Source of the DNA: Flavobacteriaceae bacterium
GTDB lineage: Bacteria; Bacteroidota; Bacteroidia; Flavobacteriales; Flavobacteriaceae
Length of the DNA: 64,000 nucleotides
Assembly (NCBI GenBank): GCA_024644725.1
Contig: JAHEHE010000002.1
Location: 1-64,000, forward strand
Direction: 5' to 3'
Shown: positions 50,456 through 60,178 of the stretch, piece after piece
Layout: each line of letters begins with the position of its first letter
How positions within the stretch are numbered: the stretch's first letter is position 1
Notes under the pieces: model-generated
The model's database searches: none
What the model was told of the DNA's origin: nothing
The model's input: the letters and a program-made list of their open reading frames with translations, nothing else
Program-made: the position numbers and the translations under genes

Positions 50456-51715
50456 TTAAATCTTGTAAACCCATTCTTCGGGGTTCTGCCTGTGAACCTC
50501 TTTGAAGAGGACAAAGGCAAGGATGGTTTTTCCCGTCGTTTTATCGGTATGGATCCGGCCAAGCTCCTGCTTGGTTCTCACCTGGTCCCCTTTCTTGACT
50601 GTTACATTGTCCAGGTTCTTGTAAACAGAGATGTAGTTCCCGTGCTGAACCAGTACCGCTTTCTTATTTCCTGGAAGAACCTGTATGGCAAGCACGCGAC
50701 CATCGAAAATCACCCGGGCGTTGGCGTCCTTTTCCGTTGCATAGAACACCCCATTGCTTTCAATCGTGATCCCTTTCAGGGTTGGGTGGGATTGTTTGCC
50801 ATACCTCCTGACGATTACCCCTCTTTCAACAGGAGAGGGCAGTTTGCCTTTGTTCGAGATAAAATCTTTTTCCAATTCTTTGGCCTCGGGAGTCAAAGCG
50901 AAGCCTGAGCTTTTCACCGAAGTGCTTTTTTTCGAGCTCGCGATTGCCTCTGCGATCAACTTCTCGATCCTGCGGTCGATTTCTTTTTCGGCCTTCTGCT
51001 TTTTCTCTATCTGCGCAATGTATTTTTTCTCCTTGTTCTTCACAGCCTTGACCATCGACTCCCTTGAGGCTTTTTCCCGGGCGATGCTGTCTTTTTCTTT
51101 CTGGTTCTCAACCAGCAACATCTCCTTCGCCGTTCGGGTCTGGATCAAATAATCATTCAGATTGTTGAGCTTGACGGTTTCAATTTTGATCTCTTCTCCC
51201 TGCCTGACCCTGTAATCGGCATATTGCCTGATATAATCCAGGCGTTTATATGCCTGTAAAAAGTTATCCGATGAAAGCACGAACATCAATCGGCTGTTCT
51301 TCGCTTTGCTCTTGTAGGATTTAACGACCATGTTCGCATAGTCCTTCTTCAAAACTTCGAGCCGGTCATGCAACATAGCCACCTGCTTCTCATTTTCTTC
51401 AATCTCAAAAGTCAGCTGCCTGGTCTCCTCGTCAATCGTGTTGATCAATTCGGTACGGACCCCAATTCTCTTGACGAGGTCGGATAGATCCGATAACAGG
51501 GTTTTTTCTTTCTTTTGGGATTTAAAAAGCAGGGTGTTAATTTCCTTGATCTCTTTCTGCAGCTGAAGTCGCTGCTTTTCCAATTCCTGCCTGCTTTGAG
51601 AGTAAGAGGTCAAAGGAAGAACGAGCAGAAACGGCAATAGAAAGAGAGTGCGTCGAAGAGCCTGCTCCGCAAAGGACTTTGAGAATTTGGACATCATTTC
51701 CCTAAAAACTTTCAT
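50456..51715 (-). CDS. EnvC-like murein hydrolase activator (degenerate M23)
   Basis: A 419-residue periplasmic protein with a signal peptide (LFLLPFLLVLPLTSYSQ, about 26-42). A long coiled coil follows (about 43-290, LEKQRLQLQKEIKEINTLL and onward), then a C-terminal LytM domain (about 300-419). The LytM zinc ligands are degenerate: SHPTLKG keeps one histidine but the HxxxD aspartate is missing, and the final HxH is FVLF. It is therefore likely an activator of amidases at the division site, as E. coli EnvC is. Its ATG overlaps the stop of the DUF4292 gene (ATGA). Confidence 0.88.
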   Translation of the reverse strand: MKVFREMMSKFSKSFAEQALRRTLFLLPFLLVLPLTSYSQSRQELEKQRLQLQKEIKEINTLLFKSQKKEKTLLSDLSDLVKRIGVRTELINTIDEETRQLTFEIEENEKQVAMLHDRLEVLKKDYANMVVKSYKSKAKNSRLMFVLSSDNFLQAYKRLDYIRQYADYRVRQGEEIKIETVKLNNLNDYLIQTRTAKEMLLVENQKEKDSIAREKASRESMVKAVKNKEKKYIAQIEKKQKAEKEIDRRIEKLIAEAIASSKKSTSVKSSGFALTPEAKELEKDFISNKGKLPSPVERGVIVRRYGKQSHPTLKGITIESNGVFYATEKDANARVIFDGRVLAIQVLPGNKKAVLVQHGNYISVYKNLDNVTVKKGDQVRTKQELGRIHTDKTTGKTILAFVLFKEVHRQNPEEWVYKI

Positions 51716-52479
51716 TCCAATTCAATATTTCTATAGCCCTCAGGCATTTGAAAGGGGAATTTCAACGGGACGTCAAATTGAACGCTCTTGTAAATCACGT
51801 CGATTACGGTTCTCTTTTGTTCACCCACAGCTGTGATCAGGAACCCTTTGGGAAACAAAGATTCACTAATTTTATCAAATTCCCGGTACAAAATTGTTAA
51901 ATTTTGATCCTTTTCCGGTTGACGAAGCTCCTCCTTTGAGATTTTAAACGTTGACGGATCCAGATAAAAATAGATGTCAAACATGGGGTTTCTCCTCTTG
52001 GGCTGCAGCTCGTATTGATTGTTGACCACAGAAGAAACATACTTGTCTCTTTCCAAATTTAGCAAAGACTCACCTAAAAATAAACTTTGCACTTTCATAA
52101 AGTCAAAATCCGTTCCGAGCCACTGGCTTATCAATTCGAAATTTCCCTTAAACGAAGTTTTAGAAATCTTCTCGTAGAACTCCACCTCTTTGTTGGTAAT
52201 CCTGAGTTTCGCTATCGGGAATCCCAGCTTGGAGAAATTGATCCAGATAATGGAATCCCTTACCATCCGCAGGGAAGCGCTGATATTGGGCAACTCCTGG
52301 GAACCCCGGTACTTGATCGACATGGTGGCTTTGATCCGCTCTTGCGAAAGGGCGGCCTGCCTGTTCTTTTTCACAATGGCGCGGGCCGGCAAATAACTCA
52401 CCTCGCTGTCGTCCACCTTAGCACTTTTACAGGAGAAAAGAACTGACAACACCAAAGTCAAAACCCAAGCTTTCTTCAT
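51712..52479 (-). CDS. DUF4292 lipoprotein (LolA/LolB-like fold)
   Basis: A 255-residue lipoprotein with signal peptide and lipobox VLFSC (cysteine near residue 17). It matches DUF4292, a Bacteroidota family with a predicted LolA/LolB-like half-barrel (RIKATMSIKYRG, SASLRMVRDSIIWINFSKLG, PFQMPEGYRNIEL). A role in lipoprotein handling or envelope assembly is possible but unproven. It is coupled on both sides by four-base ATGA overlaps, with the TPR gene upstream and the EnvC-like gene downstream. Confidence 0.85.
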   Translation of the reverse strand: MKKAWVLTLVLSVLFSCKSAKVDDSEVSYLPARAIVKKNRQAALSQERIKATMSIKYRGSQELPNISASLRMVRDSIIWINFSKLGFPIAKLRITNKEVEFYEKISKTSFKGNFELISQWLGTDFDFMKVQSLFLGESLLNLERDKYVSSVVNNQYELQPKRRNPMFDIYFYLDPSTFKISKEELRQPEKDQNLTILYREFDKISESLFPKGFLITAVGEQKRTVIDVIYKSVQFDVPLKFPFQMPEGYRNIELE

Positions 52480-53501
52480 GATCCTTCCTTGATTTCCTGG
52501 GCTTTATTGAAGTATTCTGTTGCTTTTTTGTTTTCGCCCATGGCCTTGAATGCCAAGCTCAACTGCTCCAGGAACCTGTATTCCATTTCGGGATCATCGA
52601 TGAGATAGTCCAATCCTTCCAGCAGTGTTTCGGCTGCCTCACTGTTTTTTCTAAGTTGAATGAGGGCCGTTCCCTTCATCAGGTAAACAAAAGGCTGGGC
52701 CGGGAACAGCGACAGTCCCTCCTCACTGTGCTTTAACAGATCCAGAAACTGTTTCGTCTTCAATTCACGCTCCAACAAGGGAACGAGATTCTTATACGAT
52801 CTATCTCTCTCGAATGCCTCAAGCAGCGTCTCGCTTTTTGATGCCGGGCTCGCCATAAGTTGACTGTCAATTTCTTCATTTGGACTGATTGATTCGGATG
52901 GGTTCATAGTGGGTGCAGAACCCATTGATCCTGCTTCTCCCTGCTGCAGGAGAGATTCCTTCAGGGCAATCAGACCCTCGGGGACTTTATTCTCTGCATC
53001 GAGCTTCCTGAGCAGGCTCACGGCCTGATCGATCTCTCCCGATTTGATGTAAAGGATAACGAGATCGGCCTCTTCCTCCGGATTCAGGGCAATAATCCGA
53101 TTCTGGACACCAATGGCTCCCTTGAAGTCATTTTGTTTCGTCTTGATTTCTTTCAGATGACGAAGCATGTAAATGTTTTCGGGCTCCAGTTCCAGCGCCA
53201 TCCGGGCGTAGTATTCGGCTTCGGTGTACTTGAATTGAAAACTGTAATTCTTGGAAAGTTCAAACAAAACCGCACGATCCTTCTTGTCGATGTCATGACA
53301 GGCCTCAAGGGCGTAAATCGCCTTGTCATAGTTGCCGATCGCCTTCTGGGCCAGGGCTTCAAAAAAGAAGGTCTGAAAATTGATGTTCTGCTGCTCAACG
53401 AGCATTTCTTCCGTTGAAACAACGTCCTCCTGTGCCCATAGAGCAAAGCCTCCTTGAAGGAGAAAGGCCCATAGTAGTATGTTTCTCAAGACGAAGGGCA
53501 A
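52476..53501 (-). CDS. Exported tetratricopeptide-repeat protein
   Basis: A 341-residue protein with a signal peptide (about 1-23, LLWAFLLQGGFALWAQ) and at least six TPR units (AIGNYDKAIYALEACHDID, EYYARMALELEPENIYML, EAAETLLEGLDYLIDDPEM). A low-complexity serine- and proline-rich insert lies near residues 195-225. It starts with TTG. It probably acts as a periplasmic scaffold for the DUF4292 and EnvC-like proteins encoded downstream, to which it is translationally coupled (ATGA at 52476-52479). Partner unknown. Confidence 0.8.
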   Translation of the reverse strand: MPFVLRNILLWAFLLQGGFALWAQEDVVSTEEMLVEQQNINFQTFFFEALAQKAIGNYDKAIYALEACHDIDKKDRAVLFELSKNYSFQFKYTEAEYYARMALELEPENIYMLRHLKEIKTKQNDFKGAIGVQNRIIALNPEEEADLVILYIKSGEIDQAVSLLRKLDAENKVPEGLIALKESLLQQGEAGSMGSAPTMNPSESISPNEEIDSQLMASPASKSETLLEAFERDRSYKNLVPLLERELKTKQFLDLLKHSEEGLSLFPAQPFVYLMKGTALIQLRKNSEAAETLLEGLDYLIDDPEMEYRFLEQLSLAFKAMGENKKATEYFNKAQEIKEGS

Positions 53502-53519
53502 AGCATGTAATTCAATTCA

Positions 53520-54527
53520 TTATTTCAGTTGCGAATAGTCCCCTATGCTGACCGATTTGAAATTTCCATCGAAATGAGCATGGTTTCCTATCATGGCGCC
53601 TTTCAGGTCGGCATTTTCAATTTTCGTGTGGCTCTGGATCAGGGAATCGACGAGAGTCGAATTCTCCACTGTGCTATTGTCCCCAATGGAAACCCCAGGT
53701 CCAACCGTAGAGTTTTTCAGAACCACATTCTCTCCTATGTAACAAGGCTCTAAAATAGAGGAATTCTCCAAAGATACCGTTTTTGAAACTAAGTCCTGCC
53801 CGGCCTCCAGAGCAAACCGGAGAATCTTCGAATTTGTATCGACCGTGATTTCTTTGTTACCGCAATCCATCCATTCGCTGACTTCTCCGGGAACGAAACG
53901 CAATCCCTTTTCCTTCATGTTCTCAAGAGCGTTGGTCAGCTGATACTCTCCTTTTTCTTTGATGTCGTTGTCCAAAAGGTACTGGATCTCATCCCGAAGT
54001 ACCTCTCCCTGCTTGAAATAATAGATTCCTATGATGGCAAGATCAGAAACATAAGTTGCAGGCTTTTCCACGAAATTCGTAATGACACCGTCATTGAGCT
54101 CCACAACTCCGTAAGCGCTAGGCTCCTCGACTTGCTTGACCCAGATGGCACCATCCGCATTTGGATTCAGTTCAAAATCAGCCTTGAATAGAGTGTCTGC
54201 AAATGCCACTACACAGGGGCCTTCAAGCGAGGACTTGGCACACTGTATCGCGTGGGCGGTTCCGAGAGCCGTTTCCTGAACAGAAACCTTTCCTTTGGCA
54301 CCCATTCCCTCGGCGATATCCATCAGTCTTTGCTCGGTATCCGCCGGAAAAGTCGGACCGATGACAAAGGCAATTTCCTCGACTTTCTGATGGACCACTT
54401 CGACAATGTCTTCTACCAATCGCTGAACAATGGGTTTGCCGGCGATCAGGGTCAAGGGTTTGGGTATGGTGAGTGTGTGCGGCCGCAATCGTGAGCCGAT
54501 GCCTGCCATAGGTACGATAATCTTCAT
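53520..54527 (-). CDS. Sugar-phosphate nucleotidyltransferase with left-handed helix repeats
   Basis: A 335-residue enzyme of the NTP-transferase family (RmlA/GlmU-like). The nucleotide loop is PMAGIGSRLRPHTLTIPKPL, followed by catalytic region VVAFADTLFKAD and DAIEWMDCGNK-like SEWMDCGN. The C-terminal third has hexapeptide-style repeats (ENSSILEPCYIGENVVLKNS, GVSIGDNSTVENS). It activates a sugar phosphate such as glucose-1-P or mannose-1-P; the exact sugar and nucleotide cannot be fixed. It is the first gene of the minus-strand operon running to 50456 and has its own -7 element. Confidence 0.85.
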   Translation of the reverse strand: MKIIVPMAGIGSRLRPHTLTIPKPLTLIAGKPIVQRLVEDIVEVVHQKVEEIAFVIGPTFPADTEQRLMDIAEGMGAKGKVSVQETALGTAHAIQCAKSSLEGPCVVAFADTLFKADFELNPNADGAIWVKQVEEPSAYGVVELNDGVITNFVEKPATYVSDLAIIGIYYFKQGEVLRDEIQYLLDNDIKEKGEYQLTNALENMKEKGLRFVPGEVSEWMDCGNKEITVDTNSKILRFALEAGQDLVSKTVSLENSSILEPCYIGENVVLKNSTVGPGVSIGDNSTVENSTLVDSLIQSHTKIENADLKGAMIGNHAHFDGNFKSVSIGDYSQLK

Positions 54528-54552
54528 ATGAGATTTTTATTTTTTTAACGAG

Positions 54553-54560
54553 CAAATATA
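54553..54560 (-). promoter_or_regulatory. -7 element for the nucleotidyltransferase-EnvC operon
   Basis: The minus strand reads TATATTTG, a full match to TAnnTTTG, 25 bases before the ATG at 54527 and within the 57-base gap after comEC. Confidence 0.55.
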
Positions 54561-54584
54561 CATAAAATTGCAGGAGACCGCTTT

Positions 54585-56656
54585 TCATTTGGGATAGAGA
54601 AAGGCTCCTTTTTCAAGGGTTAGGTGAAATTCTATCCCGAGCGCCTGGCACGTTGACCTGCAGCGTTGGACGAATCCTTTGTGATTAGAGCCGTCTGCAA
54701 CCACGATCTTGGGACGAATCTCTCCTAAGAGTCGCTCGAGATTGAGCCTGGGAGCGTTTGAGAAAATGACAATGTCGGGGTCCAGCGTAAGCGAACCAAG
54801 AGCCGCTTGCGAGACCATGTCAATTTTCTCGTTTATCAAACAAACAAGAGCCTTACGCACATAAAAAACCTGCATCGGGGCCGTGGTCTCTCGTTGGTTT
54901 CTTTGCATCAAAAAATCTCCCGGAAGTTGGCTCGAATAATCTTCCAAGAGTTTTTTCATGTCGTCTGGGAGCTCCTTCTTGTTCTTCAATTTCAAAACGG
55001 TGCCTTTTCTGCTTACCACAAGCGACTCCCCTCTTCGATGAAATACGATGAGCTTTTCATCTCTGATTAAAACGACTCTTTGGTGGATCCAGACAAGTTG
55101 CATACAAATCAGACAAATGCCCGATGCATAGATGAATATCGATTTTCGTTTCAAGAATCCCATACTTACAAGAAACAGGCTCAAACTCAATAAAATCCAG
55201 AAAGAAAATGGAAAATAGATACCCTTTAGGATTAGAGCGTCGATGCTTCCGAGCCACTCTATGGCGGTCTTGATCAATTTTAACCAGGCCTGAAATACTT
55301 CTTTAACATACTCAGGGAGATTAAAAATCAGGGCGCCGCCAAGCGTGGAATAGCCGAAAACCAGGGTAATGCCCAGTAAGGGCAGAATAAGGATGCTGCT
55401 AAATAGAAATAGCCCTGAAAATTGGTTGAAATAATACAGACTGAGCGGCATTACCCCCAATTGTGCCGAACAGGATACAACGATCAGTCCCAAAAAATAC
55501 TTTTGAATCTTTAAAAACCGTTTTTTTTGTTTTTTCTTCCTTCCCATCAAAATTGCTCCGACAGCAATTCCGGTCAGGGCCGAATAACTCAGCTGGAAGC
55601 CTACATCAAAAAGAAGCATTGGTTTCAGAATCAGCAATACAAATGCGGAGTTTACCAAATTATTCAGCAGGCTGATCTTCCTGTTCACAGCTTGTCCTAG
55701 GGTGAACAAGGTGAACATGCTCACCGATCGAGTCGCTGAAACCGCCATTCCGGTTAACAATGCATAGCTCCAAAGACCCAATAAAATGAATATCACCCGG
55801 AGAACTCTTCCATTTTTCAATAGCGTCAGAGGGCGAGTCAAAAACAAAAAAATCAGGTGAATAATCCCAACATGAAGTCCGGAAATCGCCAAAATATGCA
55901 TGGCCCCCGCCCCTTTGAAACTGTCCAAAAGATCGACAGGTATCTCATTTCTGTCTCCCAGGAGCAGGGCCTTTGCGACAGACAGTTCATCGGGCTCCTT
56001 CAAAACTTTTTCCAGCGCTTCTTGAAGATTACGGTTAAGCCCAATTGAGCTTCTGATCAAACCCTTCTTCTTCCCCCGTTTCAGAATGAAATCGTCCTGC
56101 TTCAGGTACAATTGATGGAAAATATTCTTCCTTGCCGCGTATTGCCGGAAATCAAATGCCCCGGGGTTGAAAGGGGTTCTTATACTCTGTAGAGAATTTC
56201 TTGTCCGTAAAGTGTCGCCATACATCACCCTGCTCTCTGAAGTTTCGACTTCGATGCTCACATAGATTTTGCCATCGCAGGTCTTGTTGTTCAAAGAGAT
56301 CACACGGGCTTGAAATCTCTGGCGTCCTTCCTTTTTGCTGATTCTTTTTTGAAGAAGAATAGTGACCAGATCACCCGAACTGTAAAATTGACTGAAATGG
56401 TTTTTATCATTTCCGACACTGATTTTTGTCGTCATATGGGCCCCCAACAGAATGAAGAATACCCCTGTCAGCAAAAAATAGCCCGGGGAAAAGGCAAAGC
56501 TTTTGTTTTGAATCCTGCGCTCCCGGGCAAGTAAAAAGAAAATACAAACGAGTAAAACCAACAATGCACTAGTGGAGAGGTCAAAAAAAAACCGGTCCCT
56601 ATGCCCGCAGCCAGAAAAAAGGTAAAATGAAATGGAATATACCTGGGGTTCGACAC
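54585..56656 (-). CDS. comEC: ComEC/Rec2 DNA-uptake channel, frameshifted near the 5' end
   Basis: The main frame (54585-56564, 659 residues, apparent TTG start) encodes the competence channel. It has several membrane helices, the ComEC core KGAGAMHILAISGLHVGIIH and a short C-terminal metallo-beta-lactamase-like remnant. Just upstream, in another frame, 56656 to about 56583 encodes MSNPRYIPFHFTFFLAAGIG, a typical ComEC first helix. The two frames meet in a run of nine T residues (minus strand). One more T would join them into about 690 residues: TGFFF-DLSTSALLV. I treat it as one gene, split either by an assembly error, phase variation or ribosomal slippage. GTG at 56656 is the start of the joined form. 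Confidence 0.8.
56583..56591 (-). repeat. Nine-base poly-T tract at the comEC frame junction
   Basis: Plus-strand A9 (T9 on the comEC coding strand). In the upstream frame it reads GGT TTT TTT TTG, so it also contains a U-UUU-UUU heptamer suited to -1 ribosomal slippage, which would enter the main comEC frame. Confidence 0.7.
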
Positions 56657-56682
56657 GACGACACTTTACCGTTTAATTGTTT

Positions 56683-56690
56683 TATTTTCG
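56683..56690 (+). promoter_or_regulatory. Near-consensus -7 element for the MATE gene
   Basis: TATTTTCG, one mismatch from TAnnTTTG, lies 28 bases before the ATG at 56719. Confidence 0.35.
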
Positions 56691-56718
56691 CTCCCGTAAA
56701 CATGGAGATCATTTAAAC

Positions 56719-58056
56719 ATGGGGGTCTTGTCCACAAAAAAAATCTCTTTCCGACGGATCAACAAGCTAGCCATTCCGGCCATCGTTTCCGGAATCGCCG
56801 AACCTCTGCTGTCAATTACCGACACCGCCATTGTCGGTAATGTTGAGGTCAACCCGACCGAGGCCCTCGCAGCGGTGGGAATAGCGGGTTCTTTTATCTC
56901 GGCTATTGTTTGGATCTTGGCACAGACCCGATCCGCCATTTCAGCAATCGTCGCTCAGTACCTGGGCGCGAAGAAGCTCGATCAGATTCACAACCTGCCG
57001 GCACAGATCATTTTTATAAATCTCCTGCTTAGCCTGTCGATTTATTTGGTCACTGTTCTGCTCACCCGGCAAATCTTTGAATTGTACAACGCCTCGGGTC
57101 TCATACTCGATCAGTCGGTTTCTTACTATCGAATTCGTGCCCTGGGTCTTCCTCTGACCCTTTTTGTGTTCTCCATATTCGGTGTTTTCAGGGGCCTTCA
57201 GAATACGTTTTGGCCCATGGTGATCAGCATTATGGGGGCCACATTGAACATCATACTTGATTTTGTGCTTGTTTTTGGCGTCGAGGGACTGGTCGAACCC
57301 ATGCATGTGGCGGGGGCTGCATGGGCCAGCGTGATCGCTCAGGCTTTAATGGCTGTTATGGCACTCGTGCTGTTTCTGAAAAAAACGCCTTTCAACCTTT
57401 CACTCAGCCTGCCTTTTAATCACGAGATCAAGCGACTCCTTTCCCTCAGCCTGAATTTGATCATACGAGCTCTTTCCTTGAACATAGCCCTTTACATGGC
57501 CAATGCCTATGCTACAAGCTATGGTGCAAATTCGATTGCCGCCCAGACAATTGCTTTTCAGATCTGGCTCTTTTTCGCCTTCTTTATCGACGGATATTCC
57601 AGCGTCGGCAATATTATGTCGGGAAAGTTTCTGGGAGAAGGAAATTATAAAATGATCGATCGCCTGAGCAAACAGCTCATTGCTTATACGCTGGTCATCG
57701 CTTTGATCCTGGGATTAGTATGTCTGGCCTTCTACAACCCTTTGGGCCGTCTCTTCTCACAGGATCCGGACGTGCTTCAACTTTTTTCAAGCATTTTTTG
57801 GATCGTATTGCTGATGCAACCCATCAATGCCGTTGCCTTCGTGTTTGATGGCATTTTCAAGGGAATGGCCGAAGCCGTGGCTCTCAGGGATACACTTCTT
57901 GCGGCCACATTCCTGGGTTTCGTGCCTGCCTTGCTCATCGGGGACTATTTCGATCTCGGCCTGTATGCCATCTGGATCGCTTTCACCGTTTGGATGATTT
58001 TAAGAGGGGGGATCTTAGTCTATCTTTTTCGATATCGGATCATGGCAGGGCGTTAA
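56719..58056 (+). CDS. MATE family efflux transporter
   Basis: A 445-residue inner-membrane protein with about 12 helices in two similar halves, each starting with a MATE-type segment (LAIPAIVSGIAEPLLSITDTA and LSLSLNLIIRALSLNIAL). It is close to the DinF/NorM branch and probably exports cationic drugs, or a metabolite, in exchange for H+ or Na+. The ATG at 56719 is preferred to the TTG at 56677, which lies before the -7 element. It is divergent from comEC, with only about 60 bases between their start codons. Confidence 0.9.
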   Translation: MGVLSTKKISFRRINKLAIPAIVSGIAEPLLSITDTAIVGNVEVNPTEALAAVGIAGSFISAIVWILAQTRSAISAIVAQYLGAKKLDQIHNLPAQIIFINLLLSLSIYLVTVLLTRQIFELYNASGLILDQSVSYYRIRALGLPLTLFVFSIFGVFRGLQNTFWPMVISIMGATLNIILDFVLVFGVEGLVEPMHVAGAAWASVIAQALMAVMALVLFLKKTPFNLSLSLPFNHEIKRLLSLSLNLIIRALSLNIALYMANAYATSYGANSIAAQTIAFQIWLFFAFFIDGYSSVGNIMSGKFLGEGNYKMIDRLSKQLIAYTLVIALILGLVCLAFYNPLGRLFSQDPDVLQLFSSIFWIVLLMQPINAVAFVFDGIFKGMAEAVALRDTLLAATFLGFVPALLIGDYFDLGLYAIWIAFTVWMILRGGILVYLFRYRIMAGR

Positions 58057-58144
58057 ACCTGGACGAACTTCTTCACATGACAATTGTTAGCATTTTTATT
58101 GGGATTAGGGTGTAATTTTATCCCCAAATAAAAATCAATTTGTC

Positions 58145-59035
58145 ATGAAATCAATGCCGTATATACTATTCTCAATGTTCTTCGCTCTTTTCTTGAATCT
58201 GGAGGCTCAGACGCTTTCACCTTATGTTATGGTCGGTGAGTCCGAGATGGACCTGGGAGCTGCTGAGCAAAAAGTGACTTCCGTTTTGCAGGAAAAAGGA
58301 TTCGATGTCATCGGAAGCTATCACGTGGAGGGAAATCAAACCCTCAAGGTAATCGTCTATACCCGACAGGACCTGAAAGACATCACGATCCAGGTCAAGG
58401 ACCGGGGAGCCCTTGCGGCTGCACTCAAAGTCGGTCTCAAGTCGGATGGGCCCGGGACCCATATCAGTTATCTCAACCCGGAATACCTTTTCCAGGCTTA
58501 TCTCATGGACGAATACGACAAACACGCTTCGGGTCTGGCAAAGGTCGCTGCGGATGTGAAGAGCGCCCTTTCTCCATTGGGCTCAGAGAATACAGGTTTT
58601 GGAGGAGGAATGACGGCCGAAGAGCTCAGGGAATATCACTACAAGGTTTTCATGCCCTATTTCACCGACCCGGTGGATTTGGAGGAGTTCTCTAGTTTTG
58701 AAGAAGCAGTCACAGTGATCGAAAAGAATCTCAAGGCCAAAAAAGGCGAGACGATTTGGGTGTATAGCCTTAAGTTTCCAAACGAAGAGGTCGCCGTCTA
58801 CGGAGTAGGGCTCATGAACGAAGAAGAAGGTGAAAAGCATTTTCTTCCCATTATCGGCGAAGATCATTTGGCCGCCATGCCTTACGAGATTATTATTCAG
58901 GGGAAGGAAGCCACTATGTTGCACGGACGCTACAGGATCGCCCTTCATTGGCCCGACCTTACCATGGGAACCTTTACAAAGATTATGAGTACACCGGGGG
59001 ACATCAAAAAAGTCATGAAAGATCTCTGCAATTGA
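58145..59035 (+). CDS. Secreted protein of unknown function
   Basis: A 296-residue exported protein with a signal peptide (about 1-22, ending LNLEAQ). Residues about 30-130 (VTSVLQEKGFDVIGSYHVEG, TLKVIVYTRQDLKDITIQ, LKVGLKSDGPGTHISYLNPE) look like an alpha/beta sandwich that could relate to DUF302/TT1751-like domains. The C-terminal half (EELREYHYKVFMPYFTDP, WVYSLKFPNEEVAVYGVG) is not recognised. No neighbour gives a clue. The 88-base gap before it holds no exact TAnnTTTG element. Confidence 0.68.
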   Translation: MKSMPYILFSMFFALFLNLEAQTLSPYVMVGESEMDLGAAEQKVTSVLQEKGFDVIGSYHVEGNQTLKVIVYTRQDLKDITIQVKDRGALAAALKVGLKSDGPGTHISYLNPEYLFQAYLMDEYDKHASGLAKVAADVKSALSPLGSENTGFGGGMTAEELREYHYKVFMPYFTDPVDLEEFSSFEEAVTVIEKNLKAKKGETIWVYSLKFPNEEVAVYGVGLMNEEEGEKHFLPIIGEDHLAAMPYEIIIQGKEATMLHGRYRIALHWPDLTMGTFTKIMSTPGDIKKVMKDLCN

Positions 59036-59050
59036 CAGTTCAGAAAAGGA

Positions 59051-60160
59051 TCAGCTGTTCTTAATGATCAGTTTGGCTGTCTTTTCGCTTGCCCCTTTGC
59101 CCCCGAGCTTCTTTTCAAGCTCATAATAATCATCAAAGAGCTTTTCACGGTGCTTGTGATCGAGCACTTTGAAGAGCTCATCCTCCAGGTTTTCTTCATT
59201 GAACTCATCCTGGATCAGCTCCCGAACCGCCTCGCGGTCCAGAATGAGATTGACCAGCGAGATGTATTTGACATTGACGAGTCGTTTGCCAATTTGATAG
59301 GAGATCTCACCGCCCCGGTAGCAGACGACTTCGGGCACCTTGAAGAGAGCGGTCTCAAGAGTTGCGGTTCCGGAGGTTACCAGAGCAGCACTTGACACCG
59401 AGAGAAGATCATAGGTTCTGTTGTGAACCAGCGCCACATTGTCCTTTTTCAGAAAGGTCTCGTAAAATGATGGCTCCTGGCCCGGAGCGCCCCCAATGAC
59501 AAACTGGTGGTCCGGAAAGCGATCCACCATCTTGAGCATGATCCCGAGCATCTTGGTGATCTCCTGCTTTCTGCTCCCTGGCAACAAAGCGACAATCGGC
59601 TTGTCATTCAATCCATGCTCTTCTGAAAAAGCTTCCAGATCGACAGGCCTGCGGTTTGCGATGGCGTCGAGCAAAGGATGACCTACAAAGTGAACCGGGT
59701 AGTTGTGCTTATCCTCATAGAATTCCTTTTCAAAGGGCAGAATAACGTACATGTGATCAACATCCCGCTTGATCTTTTTTATGCGATTTTCTTTCCAGGC
59801 CCAGATTTGGGGAGAAATATAATAGTGGACCGTTATCCCATTTTTATGGGCAAATTCTGCAATACGAAGATTGAAACCCGGATAGTCGACCAGGATCACG
59901 GCGCTAGGTTGGTATTCCAGGATGTCTTTTTTACAAAATTTGATGTTGTTGAGAATGGTGCGAAGGTTCATGATCACCTCGGTGAACCCCATAAAGGCCA
60001 GATCCCTGTAATGCTTGACCAGGGTTCCACCAACCTCCTGCATCAGGTCTCCTCCCCAGAACCTGAATTCAGCATGGGCTTCCTCCCGTCTCAAGGCCTT
60101 CATCAGATTCGAAGCATGTAAGTCTCCGGATGCCTCTCCGGCGATGATGTAATATTTCAA
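59051..60160 (-). CDS. lpxB: Lipid-A-disaccharide synthase LpxB
   Basis: A 369-residue peripheral membrane glycosyltransferase that joins lipid X and UDP-diacylglucosamine. Conserved parts are IIAGEASGDLHASNLMKALR at the start, FMGFTEVI, VLVDYPGFNLRIA, YYISPQIWAWKENRIKKI and LLPGSRKQEI. It starts with TTG (the upstream ATG in another frame hits a stop). It is the last gene of the surE-membrane protein-lpxB group. Together with lpxH at 44004 it marks an LPS-type outer membrane. Confidence 0.95.
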   Translation of the reverse strand: MKYYIIAGEASGDLHASNLMKALRREEAHAEFRFWGGDLMQEVGGTLVKHYRDLAFMGFTEVIMNLRTILNNIKFCKKDILEYQPSAVILVDYPGFNLRIAEFAHKNGITVHYYISPQIWAWKENRIKKIKRDVDHMYVILPFEKEFYEDKHNYPVHFVGHPLLDAIANRRPVDLEAFSEEHGLNDKPIVALLPGSRKQEITKMLGIMLKMVDRFPDHQFVIGGAPGQEPSFYETFLKKDNVALVHNRTYDLLSVSSAALVTSGTATLETALFKVPEVVCYRGGEISYQIGKRLVNVKYISLVNLILDREAVRELIQDEFNEENLEDELFKVLDHKHREKLFDDYYELEKKLGGKGASEKTAKLIIKNS

Positions 60161-60178
60161 ATCTTTTTCATTTTAAGA

